In this document: positions 51,516-58,788 of the stretch, in pieces
Position numbering within the stretch: the stretch's first letter is position 1
How the letters are laid out: every line of letters begins with the position of its first letter
From: Cellulomonas rhizosphaerae
Lineage (GTDB): Bacteria > Actinomycetota > Actinomycetes > Actinomycetales > Cellulomonadaceae
Direction: 5' to 3'
Assembly (NCBI RefSeq): GCF_003470205.1
Contig: NZ_QWKP01000223.1
Span: 62,001 to 126,000, forward strand
Length of the DNA: 64,000 nucleotides
Program-made: the position numbers and the translations under genes
Notes under the pieces: model-generated
Databases searched by the model: none
What the model was told of the DNA's origin: nothing
What the model saw: the letters and a program-made list of their open reading frames with translations, nothing else

Positions 51516-52715
51516 TCAGGTCACCTTCAGGACGTGGACGGATGCGCCGACGACGACCTCGTCGACCTCGGCGGGAACGACGGCGAGCCCCTCGGCGAGG
51601 GCGAGGCGTGCGACGAGGTGCGAGCCCGAGCCGCGGCCGGTGGCGGGAACCACACGCGCGTCGCCGACGAACCGCACGGGCATGAGCTGCGCGCGCCCCG
51701 GAGGCGTGCGCCAGCCCTCGTCGGCCAGGGCCGTCACGGTCGGACGCTCGACGGCCGCGAGCCCGCGCATCCGACCCAGTGCGGGCCGCACGAACATCTC
51801 GAACGAGGCGAACGAGCTCACGGGGTTGCCCGGCAGCGTCCAGATCGGCGTGCCGCCGGGCAGCCGGCCGAGGCCCTGCGGCTTGCCGGGCTGCACCGCG
51901 ACGGGCAGGAACTCGACGCCGGGCGAGTCCGCGAGCGCCGCCTTGACCACATCGAACGCGCCCATGCTGACCCCGCCGGACGTGACCACGCCGTCGACCG
52001 AAGGGTCAGCGTCCAGGGAGTGGAGAAGCTCGAGCAGGGCGGCCGGGTCGTCGCTGACGGGGCCGAGCCGGACGGCCACCGCGCCCGCCTCGGTCACGGC
52101 GGCCGCGAGCAGCCAGGAGTTGGAGTCGGGGAGCTGGCCACGGCGCAGGTCCGTCCCCGGGGGGACGAGCTCGTCGCCGGTCGAGACGACCGCGATCCGC
52201 GGGCGGCGGTGGACGAGCGCCGACGAGCGGCACGTCGACGCGAGCGCGGCGACGTGCGCGGGCCCGAGCAGCGCGCCGGCGGCAAGGACGAGGTCACCGG
52301 GGATCGCGTCCTCGCCGGCGCGCCGGATGTGGGCCGCCGGCTCCGGGGCGACGCGGATCTCGACGGTCGTCGTGCCGGCGTCGGTCACCTCGATCGGCAC
52401 GACGGCGTCGGCGCCGGGCGGGACGGGAGCGCCCGTCATGATCCGGGCCGCGGTGCCGGGTTCGAGGGCGGGCTCGTCGGGCGATCCGGCGGGCAGATCC
52501 GCGACCACGCGCAGCACGGCCGGGACCGTCAGGACGTCCGCGCGCCGGACCGCGTAGCCGTCCATCGCGGAGTTGTCCCAGCGGGGCAGCGGCTCGTCGG
52601 CCCGCACGTCCTCGGCGAGGACCATGCCGAGCGCGTCGGCCAGCCCGACCTCGACGGCGGGCAGCGGTGCCGCGAGCGCAAGCGCTGCCGCACGATGCTC
52701 GTCCAACGCGCGCAC
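51516..52715 (-). CDS. moeA: Molybdopterin molybdenumtransferase
   Basis: 399-residue enzyme that inserts molybdate into adenylylated molybdopterin. Motifs are LGMVLAEDVRADEPLPRWDNSAMDGYAVR, RIMTGAPVPPGADAVVPIEVT, VVSTGDELVPPGTDLRRGQLPDSNSWLL, VVTSGGVSMGAFDVVKAAL and PIWTLPGNPVSSFASFEMFVRP. It starts with GTG (GGAAGGGG upstream) and opens the leftward moeA-moaC-mobA-DUF6457-moaD unit. It is separated from moeZ by 102 bp containing a small hairpin. Confidence 0.96.
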   Translation of the reverse strand: MRALDEHRAAALALAAPLPAVEVGLADALGMVLAEDVRADEPLPRWDNSAMDGYAVRRADVLTVPAVLRVVADLPAGSPDEPALEPGTAARIMTGAPVPPGADAVVPIEVTDAGTTTVEIRVAPEPAAHIRRAGEDAIPGDLVLAAGALLGPAHVAALASTCRSSALVHRRPRIAVVSTGDELVPPGTDLRRGQLPDSNSWLLAAAVTEAGAVAVRLGPVSDDPAALLELLHSLDADPSVDGVVTSGGVSMGAFDVVKAALADSPGVEFLPVAVQPGKPQGLGRLPGGTPIWTLPGNPVSSFASFEMFVRPALGRMRGLAAVERPTVTALADEGWRTPPGRAQLMPVRFVGDARVVPATGRGSGSHLVARLALAEGLAVVPAEVDEVVVGASVHVLKVT

Positions 52716-52771
52716 GGCGCCCCTTCCACGGTCCGATCAAGCCTGACCAGCGATCCTGCCACGACCCGCCC

Positions 52772-52788
52772 GCGACCCCGTGGGTCGC
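52772..52788 (-). terminator. Small hairpin between moeZ and moeA
   Basis: GCGACCC (52772-52778) pairs with GGGTCGC (52782-52788) around a 3-nt loop, about 30 nt after the moeZ stop on the minus strand. It could end the moeZ transcript, but the stem is only 7 bp. Confidence 0.4.
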
Positions 52789-52817
52789 TCAGGCTCCGAC
52801 GGTCGCGGCTCGCCGGG

Positions 52818-53939
52818 TCAGGTCAGCGCAAGCCAGGCCTGGATGCCGCCCTCGAGGTTGGTGGCCGGGATCCCCGCCGCGCGCAGCACCTCCGCCGCGA
52901 CCTGCGACCGGCCGCCGACGGCGCAGTGGACGACGACCTCGCGGTCGCGGGGGATGTCGGCGAGCCCGCTGCCGTCCATCACCCGGCCGAGCGGGACGAG
53001 GCGTGCGCCGGGGATCGACGTCTGCGCGGCCTCCGCCGGCTCGCGGACGTCGACGAGGACGAGCGGGTCGGACGGGTCGGCGAGGCGCAGGGCGAGCGCG
53101 GCGGCAGAGATCGTCGGGACGCGGTCCTCGGGCACATCGGCATCAGTCACAGCAGCATCATCGGGCACGGGACGACGCGACGAGCCCGCCAGCGGAACCT
53201 CGCTCCACCGCGCACGCAGCGCGTCGATCACGAGCAACCGCCCGAGCAGCGGCTCGCCGACGCCGGTCACGAGCTTGACCACCTCGGTCGCCAGCACGGA
53301 CCCGACCTGCCCGCACAGCGCGCCGACCACCCCCGCCTCGGCGCACGATGGCACCTCGTCGGGAGCGGGAGCCGTCGGGAACAGGTCGCGCAGGGTGACG
53401 CCCGGGCCAGCCGGCGGCCGCGACCAGAACACCGAGACCTGCGCGTCGAACCGCAGCACCGACCCCCAGACGACCGGGAGGCCGAGCCGCTCGCACGCGT
53501 CGGAGACGAGGTAGCGGGTGGGGAAGTTGTCCGTGCCGTCGACGACGAGGTCGAACCCGGCGAGGATCTCAGCCGCGTTCTCGCTGGTCAGACGCACGGG
53601 AATGGTCTCGACCCGGACGGTGGGGTCAAGGGCCGCGATCACGTCCGCGGCGCTGTCGACCTTGAGCCGGCCGACATCGGGCGTGCCATGGATGACCTGC
53701 CGCTGCAGGTTGGTGAGGTCGACGACGTCGTCGTCCACCACCCCGAGCGTCCCGACGCCCGCCGCCGCGAGGTACTGCAGCACGGGCGCCCCGAGCCCGC
53801 CGGCCCCGACCACGCACACGCGAGCGGCCCGCAGGCGGCGCTGGCCGTCGACGCCGATGCCCGGCAGCAGCAGGTGGCGCGAGGCGCGGGCCGTCTGCTC
53901 GGGCGTGAGCGGCGGACCGGGTGCGACGAGCGGGATCAC
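52818..53939 (-). CDS. moeZ: Adenylyltransferase/sulfurtransferase MoeZ (ThiF-rhodanese fusion)
   Basis: 373-residue fusion of an E1-like adenylyltransferase and a rhodanese domain. It activates the C-terminal glycine of MoaD-type sulfur carriers and loads sulfur. The E1 part has SRHLLLPGIGVDGQRRLRAARVCVVGAGGLGAPVLQYLAAAGVG (ATP site, residues about 20-63), DLTNLQRQVIH and VDGTDNFPTRYLVSD. The rhodanese half (from about residue 275) starts LVLVDVREPAEAAQTSIPGA and has the persulfide Cys in VVHCAVGGRS. A C-x-x-C zinc pair is not complete: only CAEAGV and ALCG are seen. Confidence 0.92.
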   Translation of the reverse strand: MIPLVAPGPPLTPEQTARASRHLLLPGIGVDGQRRLRAARVCVVGAGGLGAPVLQYLAAAGVGTLGVVDDDVVDLTNLQRQVIHGTPDVGRLKVDSAADVIAALDPTVRVETIPVRLTSENAAEILAGFDLVVDGTDNFPTRYLVSDACERLGLPVVWGSVLRFDAQVSVFWSRPPAGPGVTLRDLFPTAPAPDEVPSCAEAGVVGALCGQVGSVLATEVVKLVTGVGEPLLGRLLVIDALRARWSEVPLAGSSRRPVPDDAAVTDADVPEDRVPTISAAALALRLADPSDPLVLVDVREPAEAAQTSIPGARLVPLGRVMDGSGLADIPRDREVVVHCAVGGRSQVAAEVLRAAGIPATNLEGGIQAWLALT

Positions 53940-53970
53940 GCCCTCAACCTACGACCCGGCCCGGACGCGG

Positions 53971-54252
53971 TCAGCCGCCGAACTCGAAGAGGTCGCCGAG
54001 CCAGGACTCCTTCTTCTTCTTGCGGGGCGGCTGGCCGGACGAGTCGTAGCGGCGGTCATCGGTGTAGCGGCGGTCGTCGGAGTACCGCGCCGGCGCGGGG
54101 ACGGACGACGGGGCCGACGACGGCGCCCGGTCGATGATCTTGTCCAGCTCGCCGCGGTCCAGCCACACCCCGCGGCACGTGGGGCAGTAGTCGATCTCCA
54201 CCCCCTGCCGCTCGGACATCACCAGCTCGGCCTGGTCGACGGGGCAGCGCAT
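53971..54252 (-). CDS. Zinc-ribbon (zf-TFIIB) protein
   Basis: 93 residues. The N-terminal half is a zf-TFIIB-type ribbon: MRCPVDQAELVMSERQGVEIDYCPTCRGVWLDRGELDKII, with CP(x)2...CPTC as zinc ligands. The C-terminal half is low-complexity (SAPSSVPAPARYSDDRRYTDDRRYDSSG) and ends in a lysine patch and WLGDLFEFGG. The function is unknown; such proteins are common single-gene units in Actinobacteria. AAGGA precedes the ATG by 7 nt. It lies 69 nt downstream of the aminotransferase gene on the same strand. Confidence 0.85.
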   Translation of the reverse strand: MRCPVDQAELVMSERQGVEIDYCPTCRGVWLDRGELDKIIDRAPSSAPSSVPAPARYSDDRRYTDDRRYDSSGQPPRKKKKESWLGDLFEFGG

Positions 54253-54320
54253 GGCATCGTCCTTCCGGTGGGCGGGCGACGACGCGACGCCGTCACCGAT
54301 CCCAACGCGCGACCCGGGCG

Positions 54321-55508
54321 TCAGGTGCCCGACGAGCGCCCCAGTGACCCCTGCCACACCACGATCCGGTCCACGGCCTCGCGCACCACCTCGACCGACG
54401 ACGCGAACGACAGCCGCACCCAGCGGTGCCCGTCCACGGGGTCGAAGTCGGTCCCGGGCGTGAGCGCGACGCCCGCCTCGTCGAGCAGCCGCGCACACCA
54501 CGTGATCGAGTCGAGGCCGGACGACGAGATGTCGGCGTAGAGGTAGAACGCGCCGTCGGCGGGCGCGACCCGCGACCACCCGAGCTCCGGCAGCCGCTCG
54601 AGCAGCAGCGAGCGCGACGACGCGTACCGGGTCACGTTGTCGCGCGCGGCCGCCATCCCGGGGGCCGAGAACGCGGCGACCCCGGCGTGCTGGGCCAGGG
54701 CGGGCGGGCACAGCGCCACGTTCCCTGCGAGCGCGTCGACGGGGGCGACGAGGTCGTCGGGCAGGACGAGCCACCCGAGGCGCCAGCCCGTCATCGCCCA
54801 GTACTTGGAGAACGAGTTCACGACGACGGCGCCGCGGTCGAGGTACGACGCAGCCGTCGGCACGGACCCGTCGGCGTAGACGATCCCGTGGTAGATCTCG
54901 TCGCTGATCAGCCGCACACCGTGCTCGCCGCACCACTGCGCGAGCGCCTCGAGCTCGCCCGCGTCGATCATCGTGCCGGTCGGGTTGGCCGGGCTCGCGA
55001 TGACCAGGCCCTCGACCGGCTCGTCGAGCGCCTCGAGCTGGGCGACCGTCGGCTGGTACCGCGTCTCCGGACCGCACGGCAGCTCGACGACCTCGCAGCC
55101 GAGCGCGCGCAGGATGTTCGTGTACGCGGGGTACCCGGGCCGGGCCAGGGCCACGCGGTCGCCCACGTCGAACGCGGCGAGGAACGCGAGCAGGAAGCCG
55201 CCCGACGAGCCCGTCGTCACCGCGACGCGCGCGGGGTCGACCGAGAGCCCGTACCAATCGGAGTAGTGCTGGGCGATCGCCGCACGCAGGCCCGGAGCGC
55301 CGAGCGACTCGGTGTACCCGAGGTCCCCCGCGGTCAGCAGCTCGATCGCCCGGTTCCGCACGACGTCGGACGCGCCGGTCGAGGGCTCGCCCGCGCACAG
55401 GTTGAGCACGTGCTCCCCGGCGGCGCGGCGCGCGTTGGCGGCGGCCAGGATCTCCATCACGGCGAACGGCGGGACGTGGGCTCTCGCGGCGACCTTCACG
55501 GGCGCCAT
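54321..55508 (-). CDS. Class I/II PLP-dependent aminotransferase
   Basis: 395-residue fold-type I aminotransferase of the AspC/AlaT-like group. Motifs are LNLCAGEPSTGASDVVRNRAIELL, YTESLGAPGLRAAIAQHYSDWYG, TTGSSGGFLLAFLAAFDVGDRVALARPGYPAY, ASPANPTGTMI and ISDEIYHGIVY. The PLP lysine is in VVVNSFSKYWAMTGWRLGWLV, and the C-terminal Arg is in HRWVRLSFASS. The substrate (aspartate, alanine or aromatic amino acids) cannot be read. It is probably monocistronic. Confidence 0.9.
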   Translation of the reverse strand: MAPVKVAARAHVPPFAVMEILAAANARRAAGEHVLNLCAGEPSTGASDVVRNRAIELLTAGDLGYTESLGAPGLRAAIAQHYSDWYGLSVDPARVAVTTGSSGGFLLAFLAAFDVGDRVALARPGYPAYTNILRALGCEVVELPCGPETRYQPTVAQLEALDEPVEGLVIASPANPTGTMIDAGELEALAQWCGEHGVRLISDEIYHGIVYADGSVPTAASYLDRGAVVVNSFSKYWAMTGWRLGWLVLPDDLVAPVDALAGNVALCPPALAQHAGVAAFSAPGMAAARDNVTRYASSRSLLLERLPELGWSRVAPADGAFYLYADISSSGLDSITWCARLLDEAGVALTPGTDFDPVDGHRWVRLSFASSVEVVREAVDRIVVWQGSLGRSSGT

Positions 55509-55524
55509 TGTTCACCCCGGGCGG

Positions 55525-56136
55525 CTAGTCAGCCGGGCGGTAGCGCAGGCCGTCGAGCACGATCCGCAGCGCGCGCTGCGTCTTGGCCGGGTCGCGCCAG
55601 TCCGGCGCGGCCATGCAGACGCCCGAGACGGCGCGCAGCACGTCCATCGTCTCGACGTCGTCCCGGATGCCGCCGTCGGCCTGGGCCGCGTGCAGCAGGG
55701 CGTCGCCCGACGAGGTGAGACGGTCGTGGACATCGGCGAACACGTGCGACGCGTCGTCACCCAGAGCGGAGCGCAGCGCGCCCGCCAGCCCACGCTTCGA
55801 ACCCGCGTACGCGACGAACTCGAGGAGCCAGGCCTCGAACGCCGCGCGCGGCTCGAGGGACTCGGCCAGCCGGGCGCCGGAGGCGCAGAGCTCGTCGACG
55901 TTGTGCCGGTAGACGGCCTCGATGAGCTCGATCCGCGTGGGGAAGTTCCGGTAGAGCGTCCCGACGCCCACGCCGGCGCGGCGGGCGATCTCCTCGAGCG
56001 ACGCGTCCGTGCCGGCCTCGTCGAACATCTCGCGCGCCGCCGAGAGCAGCTTCTCGCGGTTGCGGGCGGCGTCGGCGCGCAGGGGTCGAGCGGTCGTCGT
56101 CGCGCCCTGCTGACCCACGTGCCCTACCTCCACCAC
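55525..56136 (-). CDS. TetR-family transcriptional regulator
   Basis: 203-residue repressor. The N-terminal HTH is RNREKLLSAAREMFDEAGTDASLEEIARRAGVGVGTLYRNFPTRIELIEAVY (about residues 25-76), with the recognition helix VGVGTLYRNFPT. The C-terminal helices (ALRSALGDDASHVFADVHDRLTSSGDALL) form the ligand/dimer domain. It is divergent from a DHA2 drug transporter, with a palindromic site between, so it is expected to repress that transporter until a ligand binds. GTG 56136 is the first start. Confidence 0.88.
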   Translation of the reverse strand: MVEVGHVGQQGATTTARPLRADAARNREKLLSAAREMFDEAGTDASLEEIARRAGVGVGTLYRNFPTRIELIEAVYRHNVDELCASGARLAESLEPRAAFEAWLLEFVAYAGSKRGLAGALRSALGDDASHVFADVHDRLTSSGDALLHAAQADGGIRDDVETMDVLRAVSGVCMAAPDWRDPAKTQRALRIVLDGLRYRPAD

Positions 56137-56154
56137 GCATCGGAAACCGTGAAC

Positions 56155-56200
56155 ACTTGCGTAACCGGAGGCGGCCTCCGTATAGTTCTTAACCGGAGGC
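56155..56200 (+). promoter_or_regulatory. Promoter and TetR operator of the DHA2 transporter gene
   Basis: TTGCGT (56155-56160) and TATAGT (56181-56186, five of six -10 matches) flank a perfect 15-bp palindrome CGGAGGCGGCCTCCG (56166-56180) that fills the spacer. A repeated half-site TAACCGGAGGC occurs at 56162-56172 and 56190-56200. The placement between -35 and -10 is what is expected for a TetR operator. Confidence 0.7.
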
Positions 56201-56239
56201 TCTCTCCACTTCCCCCAATACTACGCCGCGGAGGCCCTC

Positions 56240-57706
56240 GTGTCCGCACCCTCAATCTCCGCCGCCCGGCTCGCCTCTCCGCGACTCGTGCTGGCCGCCA
56301 TCCTCACCACGCAGCTCATGCTCGTGCTCGACGCGACGATCGTGAACGTCGCCCTCCCGGACATCCAGCGCTCGCTCGGCTTCACCGCCACGGGGCTGTC
56401 CTGGGTCATGAACGCCTACACCCTGGCCTTCGGTGGCCTGCTTCTCCTCGGCGCCCGCGCCGGTGACATCCTCGGCCGCCGCCGCATGCTCCTCGCCGGC
56501 GTCACGCTGTTCACGCTGGCCTCGTTCGTCGGCGGCTTCTCGCAGTCGCCCGGCCAGCTCCTCGCCGCCCGCGCGGTGCAGGGGATGGGCGCGGCGCTCG
56601 CCGCACCGTCCGGCCTGGCACTGCTCATGGCCCGCTTCCCCGAGGGCCGCGAGCGCACGCGCGCCATCGGCTACTACTCCGCCGTCTCGATCGGCGGGTC
56701 CGCACTCGGCCTCATCGCCGGCGGGATGCTCACGCAGTGGGTGTCCTGGCGCTGGGTGCTGTACGTCAACGTGCCGATCGGCATCGCGCTGATCGTCGTC
56801 GCCCGGGCCGTGCTGCCCGAGACGCCCCGTCACCGCGGCCGGTTCGACCTGCTCGGCGCCGCCACCTCCACGATCGGCATGACGTCCCTGGTCTACGGCT
56901 TCGTCCGTGCCGCCACGGCCGGCTGGTCCGACCCGGAGACGCTCGCCGCGTTCGGCGTGGGCGTCCTGCTGCTCACCGCGTTCGTCCTGGTCGAGCTGCG
57001 CGCCGAGTCGCCGATCACCCCGCTGCGGCTGTTCGCCGACCGCACGCGCTCGTCGGCCACCGTGGCCCGCCTCCTGCTGGTCGCCGGGATGATGGGGATG
57101 TTCTTCTTCCTCACCCAGTTCCTGCAGGACGTGCTCGGCTACTCGCCGCTCGCCACGGGCGTCGCGTTCCTGCCGCTGACGATCATGCTGTTCGTCATGT
57201 CCCGCGTCAGCGCGACGCTCATGGCGCGGGTCGGGATGCGGGCGCTCATGGTCGGCGGCCTGACGATGTCGACCGCCGGTCTGCTGATCCTGTCCCAGCT
57301 CTCGGCCGACTCGAGCTACCTCGCGGTGCTCGTCCCGCTGCTCCTGTTCGGCGCGGGCAACGGTCTCGCGTTCGTGCCGCTCACGGCAGCCGGCCTGGCC
57401 GGCGTCGCACCTCAGGACGCGGGCGCGGCGTCCGGGCTGGTGAACGTCAGCCAGCAGGTCGGCGGCTCGCTCGGCCTCGCGATCCTCGTGACCGTGGCCA
57501 GCGCCGGGGCGCGTGGTGCGACCCCCACGGGGACGACCGCCGCCGAGATCGCGCAGCACGCGTTCGTCGTCGGGGCCGACCGGGCGTTCTTCGTCTCGGC
57601 ACTGTTCCTCGCGGCGACCGTGATCCTGCTGGCGATCACCATCCGGCCGGCCAGGGCCACACAGGCCGCGCCGGTGCAGGAGCCGGAGCTCGCGCTCGTC
57701 GACTGA
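56240..57706 (+). CDS. DHA2-family MFS efflux transporter (EmrB/QacA type)
   Basis: 488 residues with 14 predicted membrane segments. Motif A-like loop GARAGDILGRRRMLLAGV (2-3), motif C-like GGSALGLIAGGMLTQWVSWRWVLYVNVPIGIALI, and LDATIVNVALPDIQRSLGFT in helix 1 (the DHA2 D1 motif) are present. These proton-driven exporters remove drugs, dyes or antibiotics. It is controlled by the divergent TetR gene through the operator at 56155-56200. A hairpin terminator follows at 57719. Confidence 0.92.
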   Translation: MSAPSISAARLASPRLVLAAILTTQLMLVLDATIVNVALPDIQRSLGFTATGLSWVMNAYTLAFGGLLLLGARAGDILGRRRMLLAGVTLFTLASFVGGFSQSPGQLLAARAVQGMGAALAAPSGLALLMARFPEGRERTRAIGYYSAVSIGGSALGLIAGGMLTQWVSWRWVLYVNVPIGIALIVVARAVLPETPRHRGRFDLLGAATSTIGMTSLVYGFVRAATAGWSDPETLAAFGVGVLLLTAFVLVELRAESPITPLRLFADRTRSSATVARLLLVAGMMGMFFFLTQFLQDVLGYSPLATGVAFLPLTIMLFVMSRVSATLMARVGMRALMVGGLTMSTAGLLILSQLSADSSYLAVLVPLLLFGAGNGLAFVPLTAAGLAGVAPQDAGAASGLVNVSQQVGGSLGLAILVTVASAGARGATPTGTTAAEIAQHAFVVGADRAFFVSALFLAATVILLAITIRPARATQAAPVQEPELALVD

Positions 57707-57718
57707 ACCACCAGCACG

Positions 57719-57750
57719 GCAGAAGGGGCCCGTCCGCGGGTCCCTTCTGC
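57719..57750. terminator. Bidirectional hairpin terminator between convergent genes
   Basis: GCAGAAGGG (57719-57727) pairs with CCCTTCTGC (57742-57750), and the inner CCCG (57729-57732) with CGGG (57737-57740), giving a 14-bp stem counting one G-T pair. It lies between the DHA2 transporter stop and the end of the convergent phosphatase gene and can serve both. Confidence 0.8.
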
Positions 57751-57769
57751 GCGTCTCAGGCCAGCGCTC

Positions 57770-58228
57770 TCAGGCGAGGGCGATCCGCACGTGCTCGACG
57801 ATCCCGTCCGCCGCCGCCTCGATCTCCGCGAGGCACCGCTCGAAGTCCCCCGGCCCGCCGTACCAGGGGTCGTCGACGTCAGGCGCGTCCGCGGTGGGGT
57901 CGAAGCTCCGGAACATGACCGGCTCGCCCCCGAGCCGCTGCAGCGCCCGCGCGTGCTGCGAGGTCATCGCCAGCACCAGGTCGCGCGACGGCAGGTCCGA
58001 AGCACTCACCTGCCGCGCGTGGTGCCCCTCCCCGGTCGGGTAGCCGTGCCGCGCCAGAACCGCCCGAGCCCGGCGGTCCACCGGGTTGCCGTGCTCCTCG
58101 TCGCTGATCCCCGTCGAGTCGACCTCGACGTCCAGCCCCGCGGCCTCGAACCGCGAGCGCAGCACGATCTCGGCCATCGGCGAGCGGCAGATGTTCCCCG
58201 TGCACACGGTCATCACGCGGTAGATCAT
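57770..58228 (-). CDS. Low-molecular-weight protein tyrosine phosphatase
   Basis: 152-residue arginine-coordinated phosphatase. The catalytic loop is VCTGNICRSPMAE with nucleophile Cys9 and Arg15 (CX5R). The general acid Asp is in APDVDDPWYGG (about residue 120). EVDSTGISDEEHGNPVDRRARAVLARHG is the family spacer. ATG 58228 overlaps the upstream GNAT stop by 4 nt (ATGA), so the two are coupled. Targets in bacteria are tyrosine kinases of polysaccharide synthesis or host proteins; here unknown. Confidence 0.93.
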   Translation of the reverse strand: MIYRVMTVCTGNICRSPMAEIVLRSRFEAAGLDVEVDSTGISDEEHGNPVDRRARAVLARHGYPTGEGHHARQVSASDLPSRDLVLAMTSQHARALQRLGGEPVMFRSFDPTADAPDVDDPWYGGPGDFERCLAEIEAAADGIVEHVRIALA

Positions 58229-58731
58229 GCGGCGTTCCGCACGAGCAGGACGCCGACGCCGCCCGTGAACGTGATGCCCGCGAACGAGTCGGAGCGGGCC
58301 ACCTCGCGGAAGCCGTGCCGCAGGTGCAGGTCGAGGGACGGGCCGTTGGTCGCGTTGATCACGCTGCCCAGCATGTCGGACCGCGGCGCCGCCCACCCGA
58401 TCAGGTCCAGGAGCAGCCGCTCCCCGATGCCGTGGCGCCGAGCGGCGGGCGCGACCGTCAGGCCGGACACGTAGAGGCCGTCGGGCACGTCGTCGAACCC
58501 CGCCCACGGGGCGGCCATGCCCCACCCGACGACGCCGTCGGACACGGCAACGACCACGCGCCGGTCCGGTTCGACCACCCACGCCGGGACGCGCGGTCCG
58601 AAGGCCACCGGCCCGCGCGAGGCAGCAACGGCCAGGATCCCGTCGACGTCGGACGGCACCGCGGCCCGCAGCACGACCGCGGGGTCCGGCACCCCGTGCC
58701 GGTCCGGCTCGTAGTCGGCGAAGCGGCTCAC
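58225..58731 (-). CDS. GNAT-family N-acetyltransferase
   Basis: 168-residue GCN5-related acetyltransferase: VLRAAVPSDVDGILAVAASRG at the N-terminus, then LYVSGLTVAPAARRHGIGERLLLDLIGWA. The acetyl-CoA loop is RRHGIG. The end, VINATNGPSLDLHLRHGFREVAR, is the typical GNAT C-terminus. The acceptor is unknown. It starts with GTG and is first in a two-gene unit with the phosphatase. A hairpin (58745-58781) separates it from the large secreted protein gene. Confidence 0.87.
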   Translation of the reverse strand: MSRFADYEPDRHGVPDPAVVLRAAVPSDVDGILAVAASRGPVAFGPRVPAWVVEPDRRVVVAVSDGVVGWGMAAPWAGFDDVPDGLYVSGLTVAPAARRHGIGERLLLDLIGWAAPRSDMLGSVINATNGPSLDLHLRHGFREVARSDSFAGITFTGGVGVLLVRNAA

Positions 58732-58744
58732 CGACCCATCCTGA

Positions 58745-58781
58745 GGTGCCGGGCGCGCCCTGGTCGAGCGCGCCCGGCACC
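58745..58781 (-). terminator. Strong hairpin terminator after the secreted phytase-like gene
   Basis: GGTGCCGGGCGCGC (58745-58758) and GCGCGCCCGGCACC (58768-58781) form a perfect 14-bp stem with a 9-nt loop, 7 nt after the stop codon of the 58789-61968 gene read leftward. It also lies 13 nt upstream of the GNAT start. Confidence 0.85.
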
Positions 58782-58788
58782 GGCGGGC

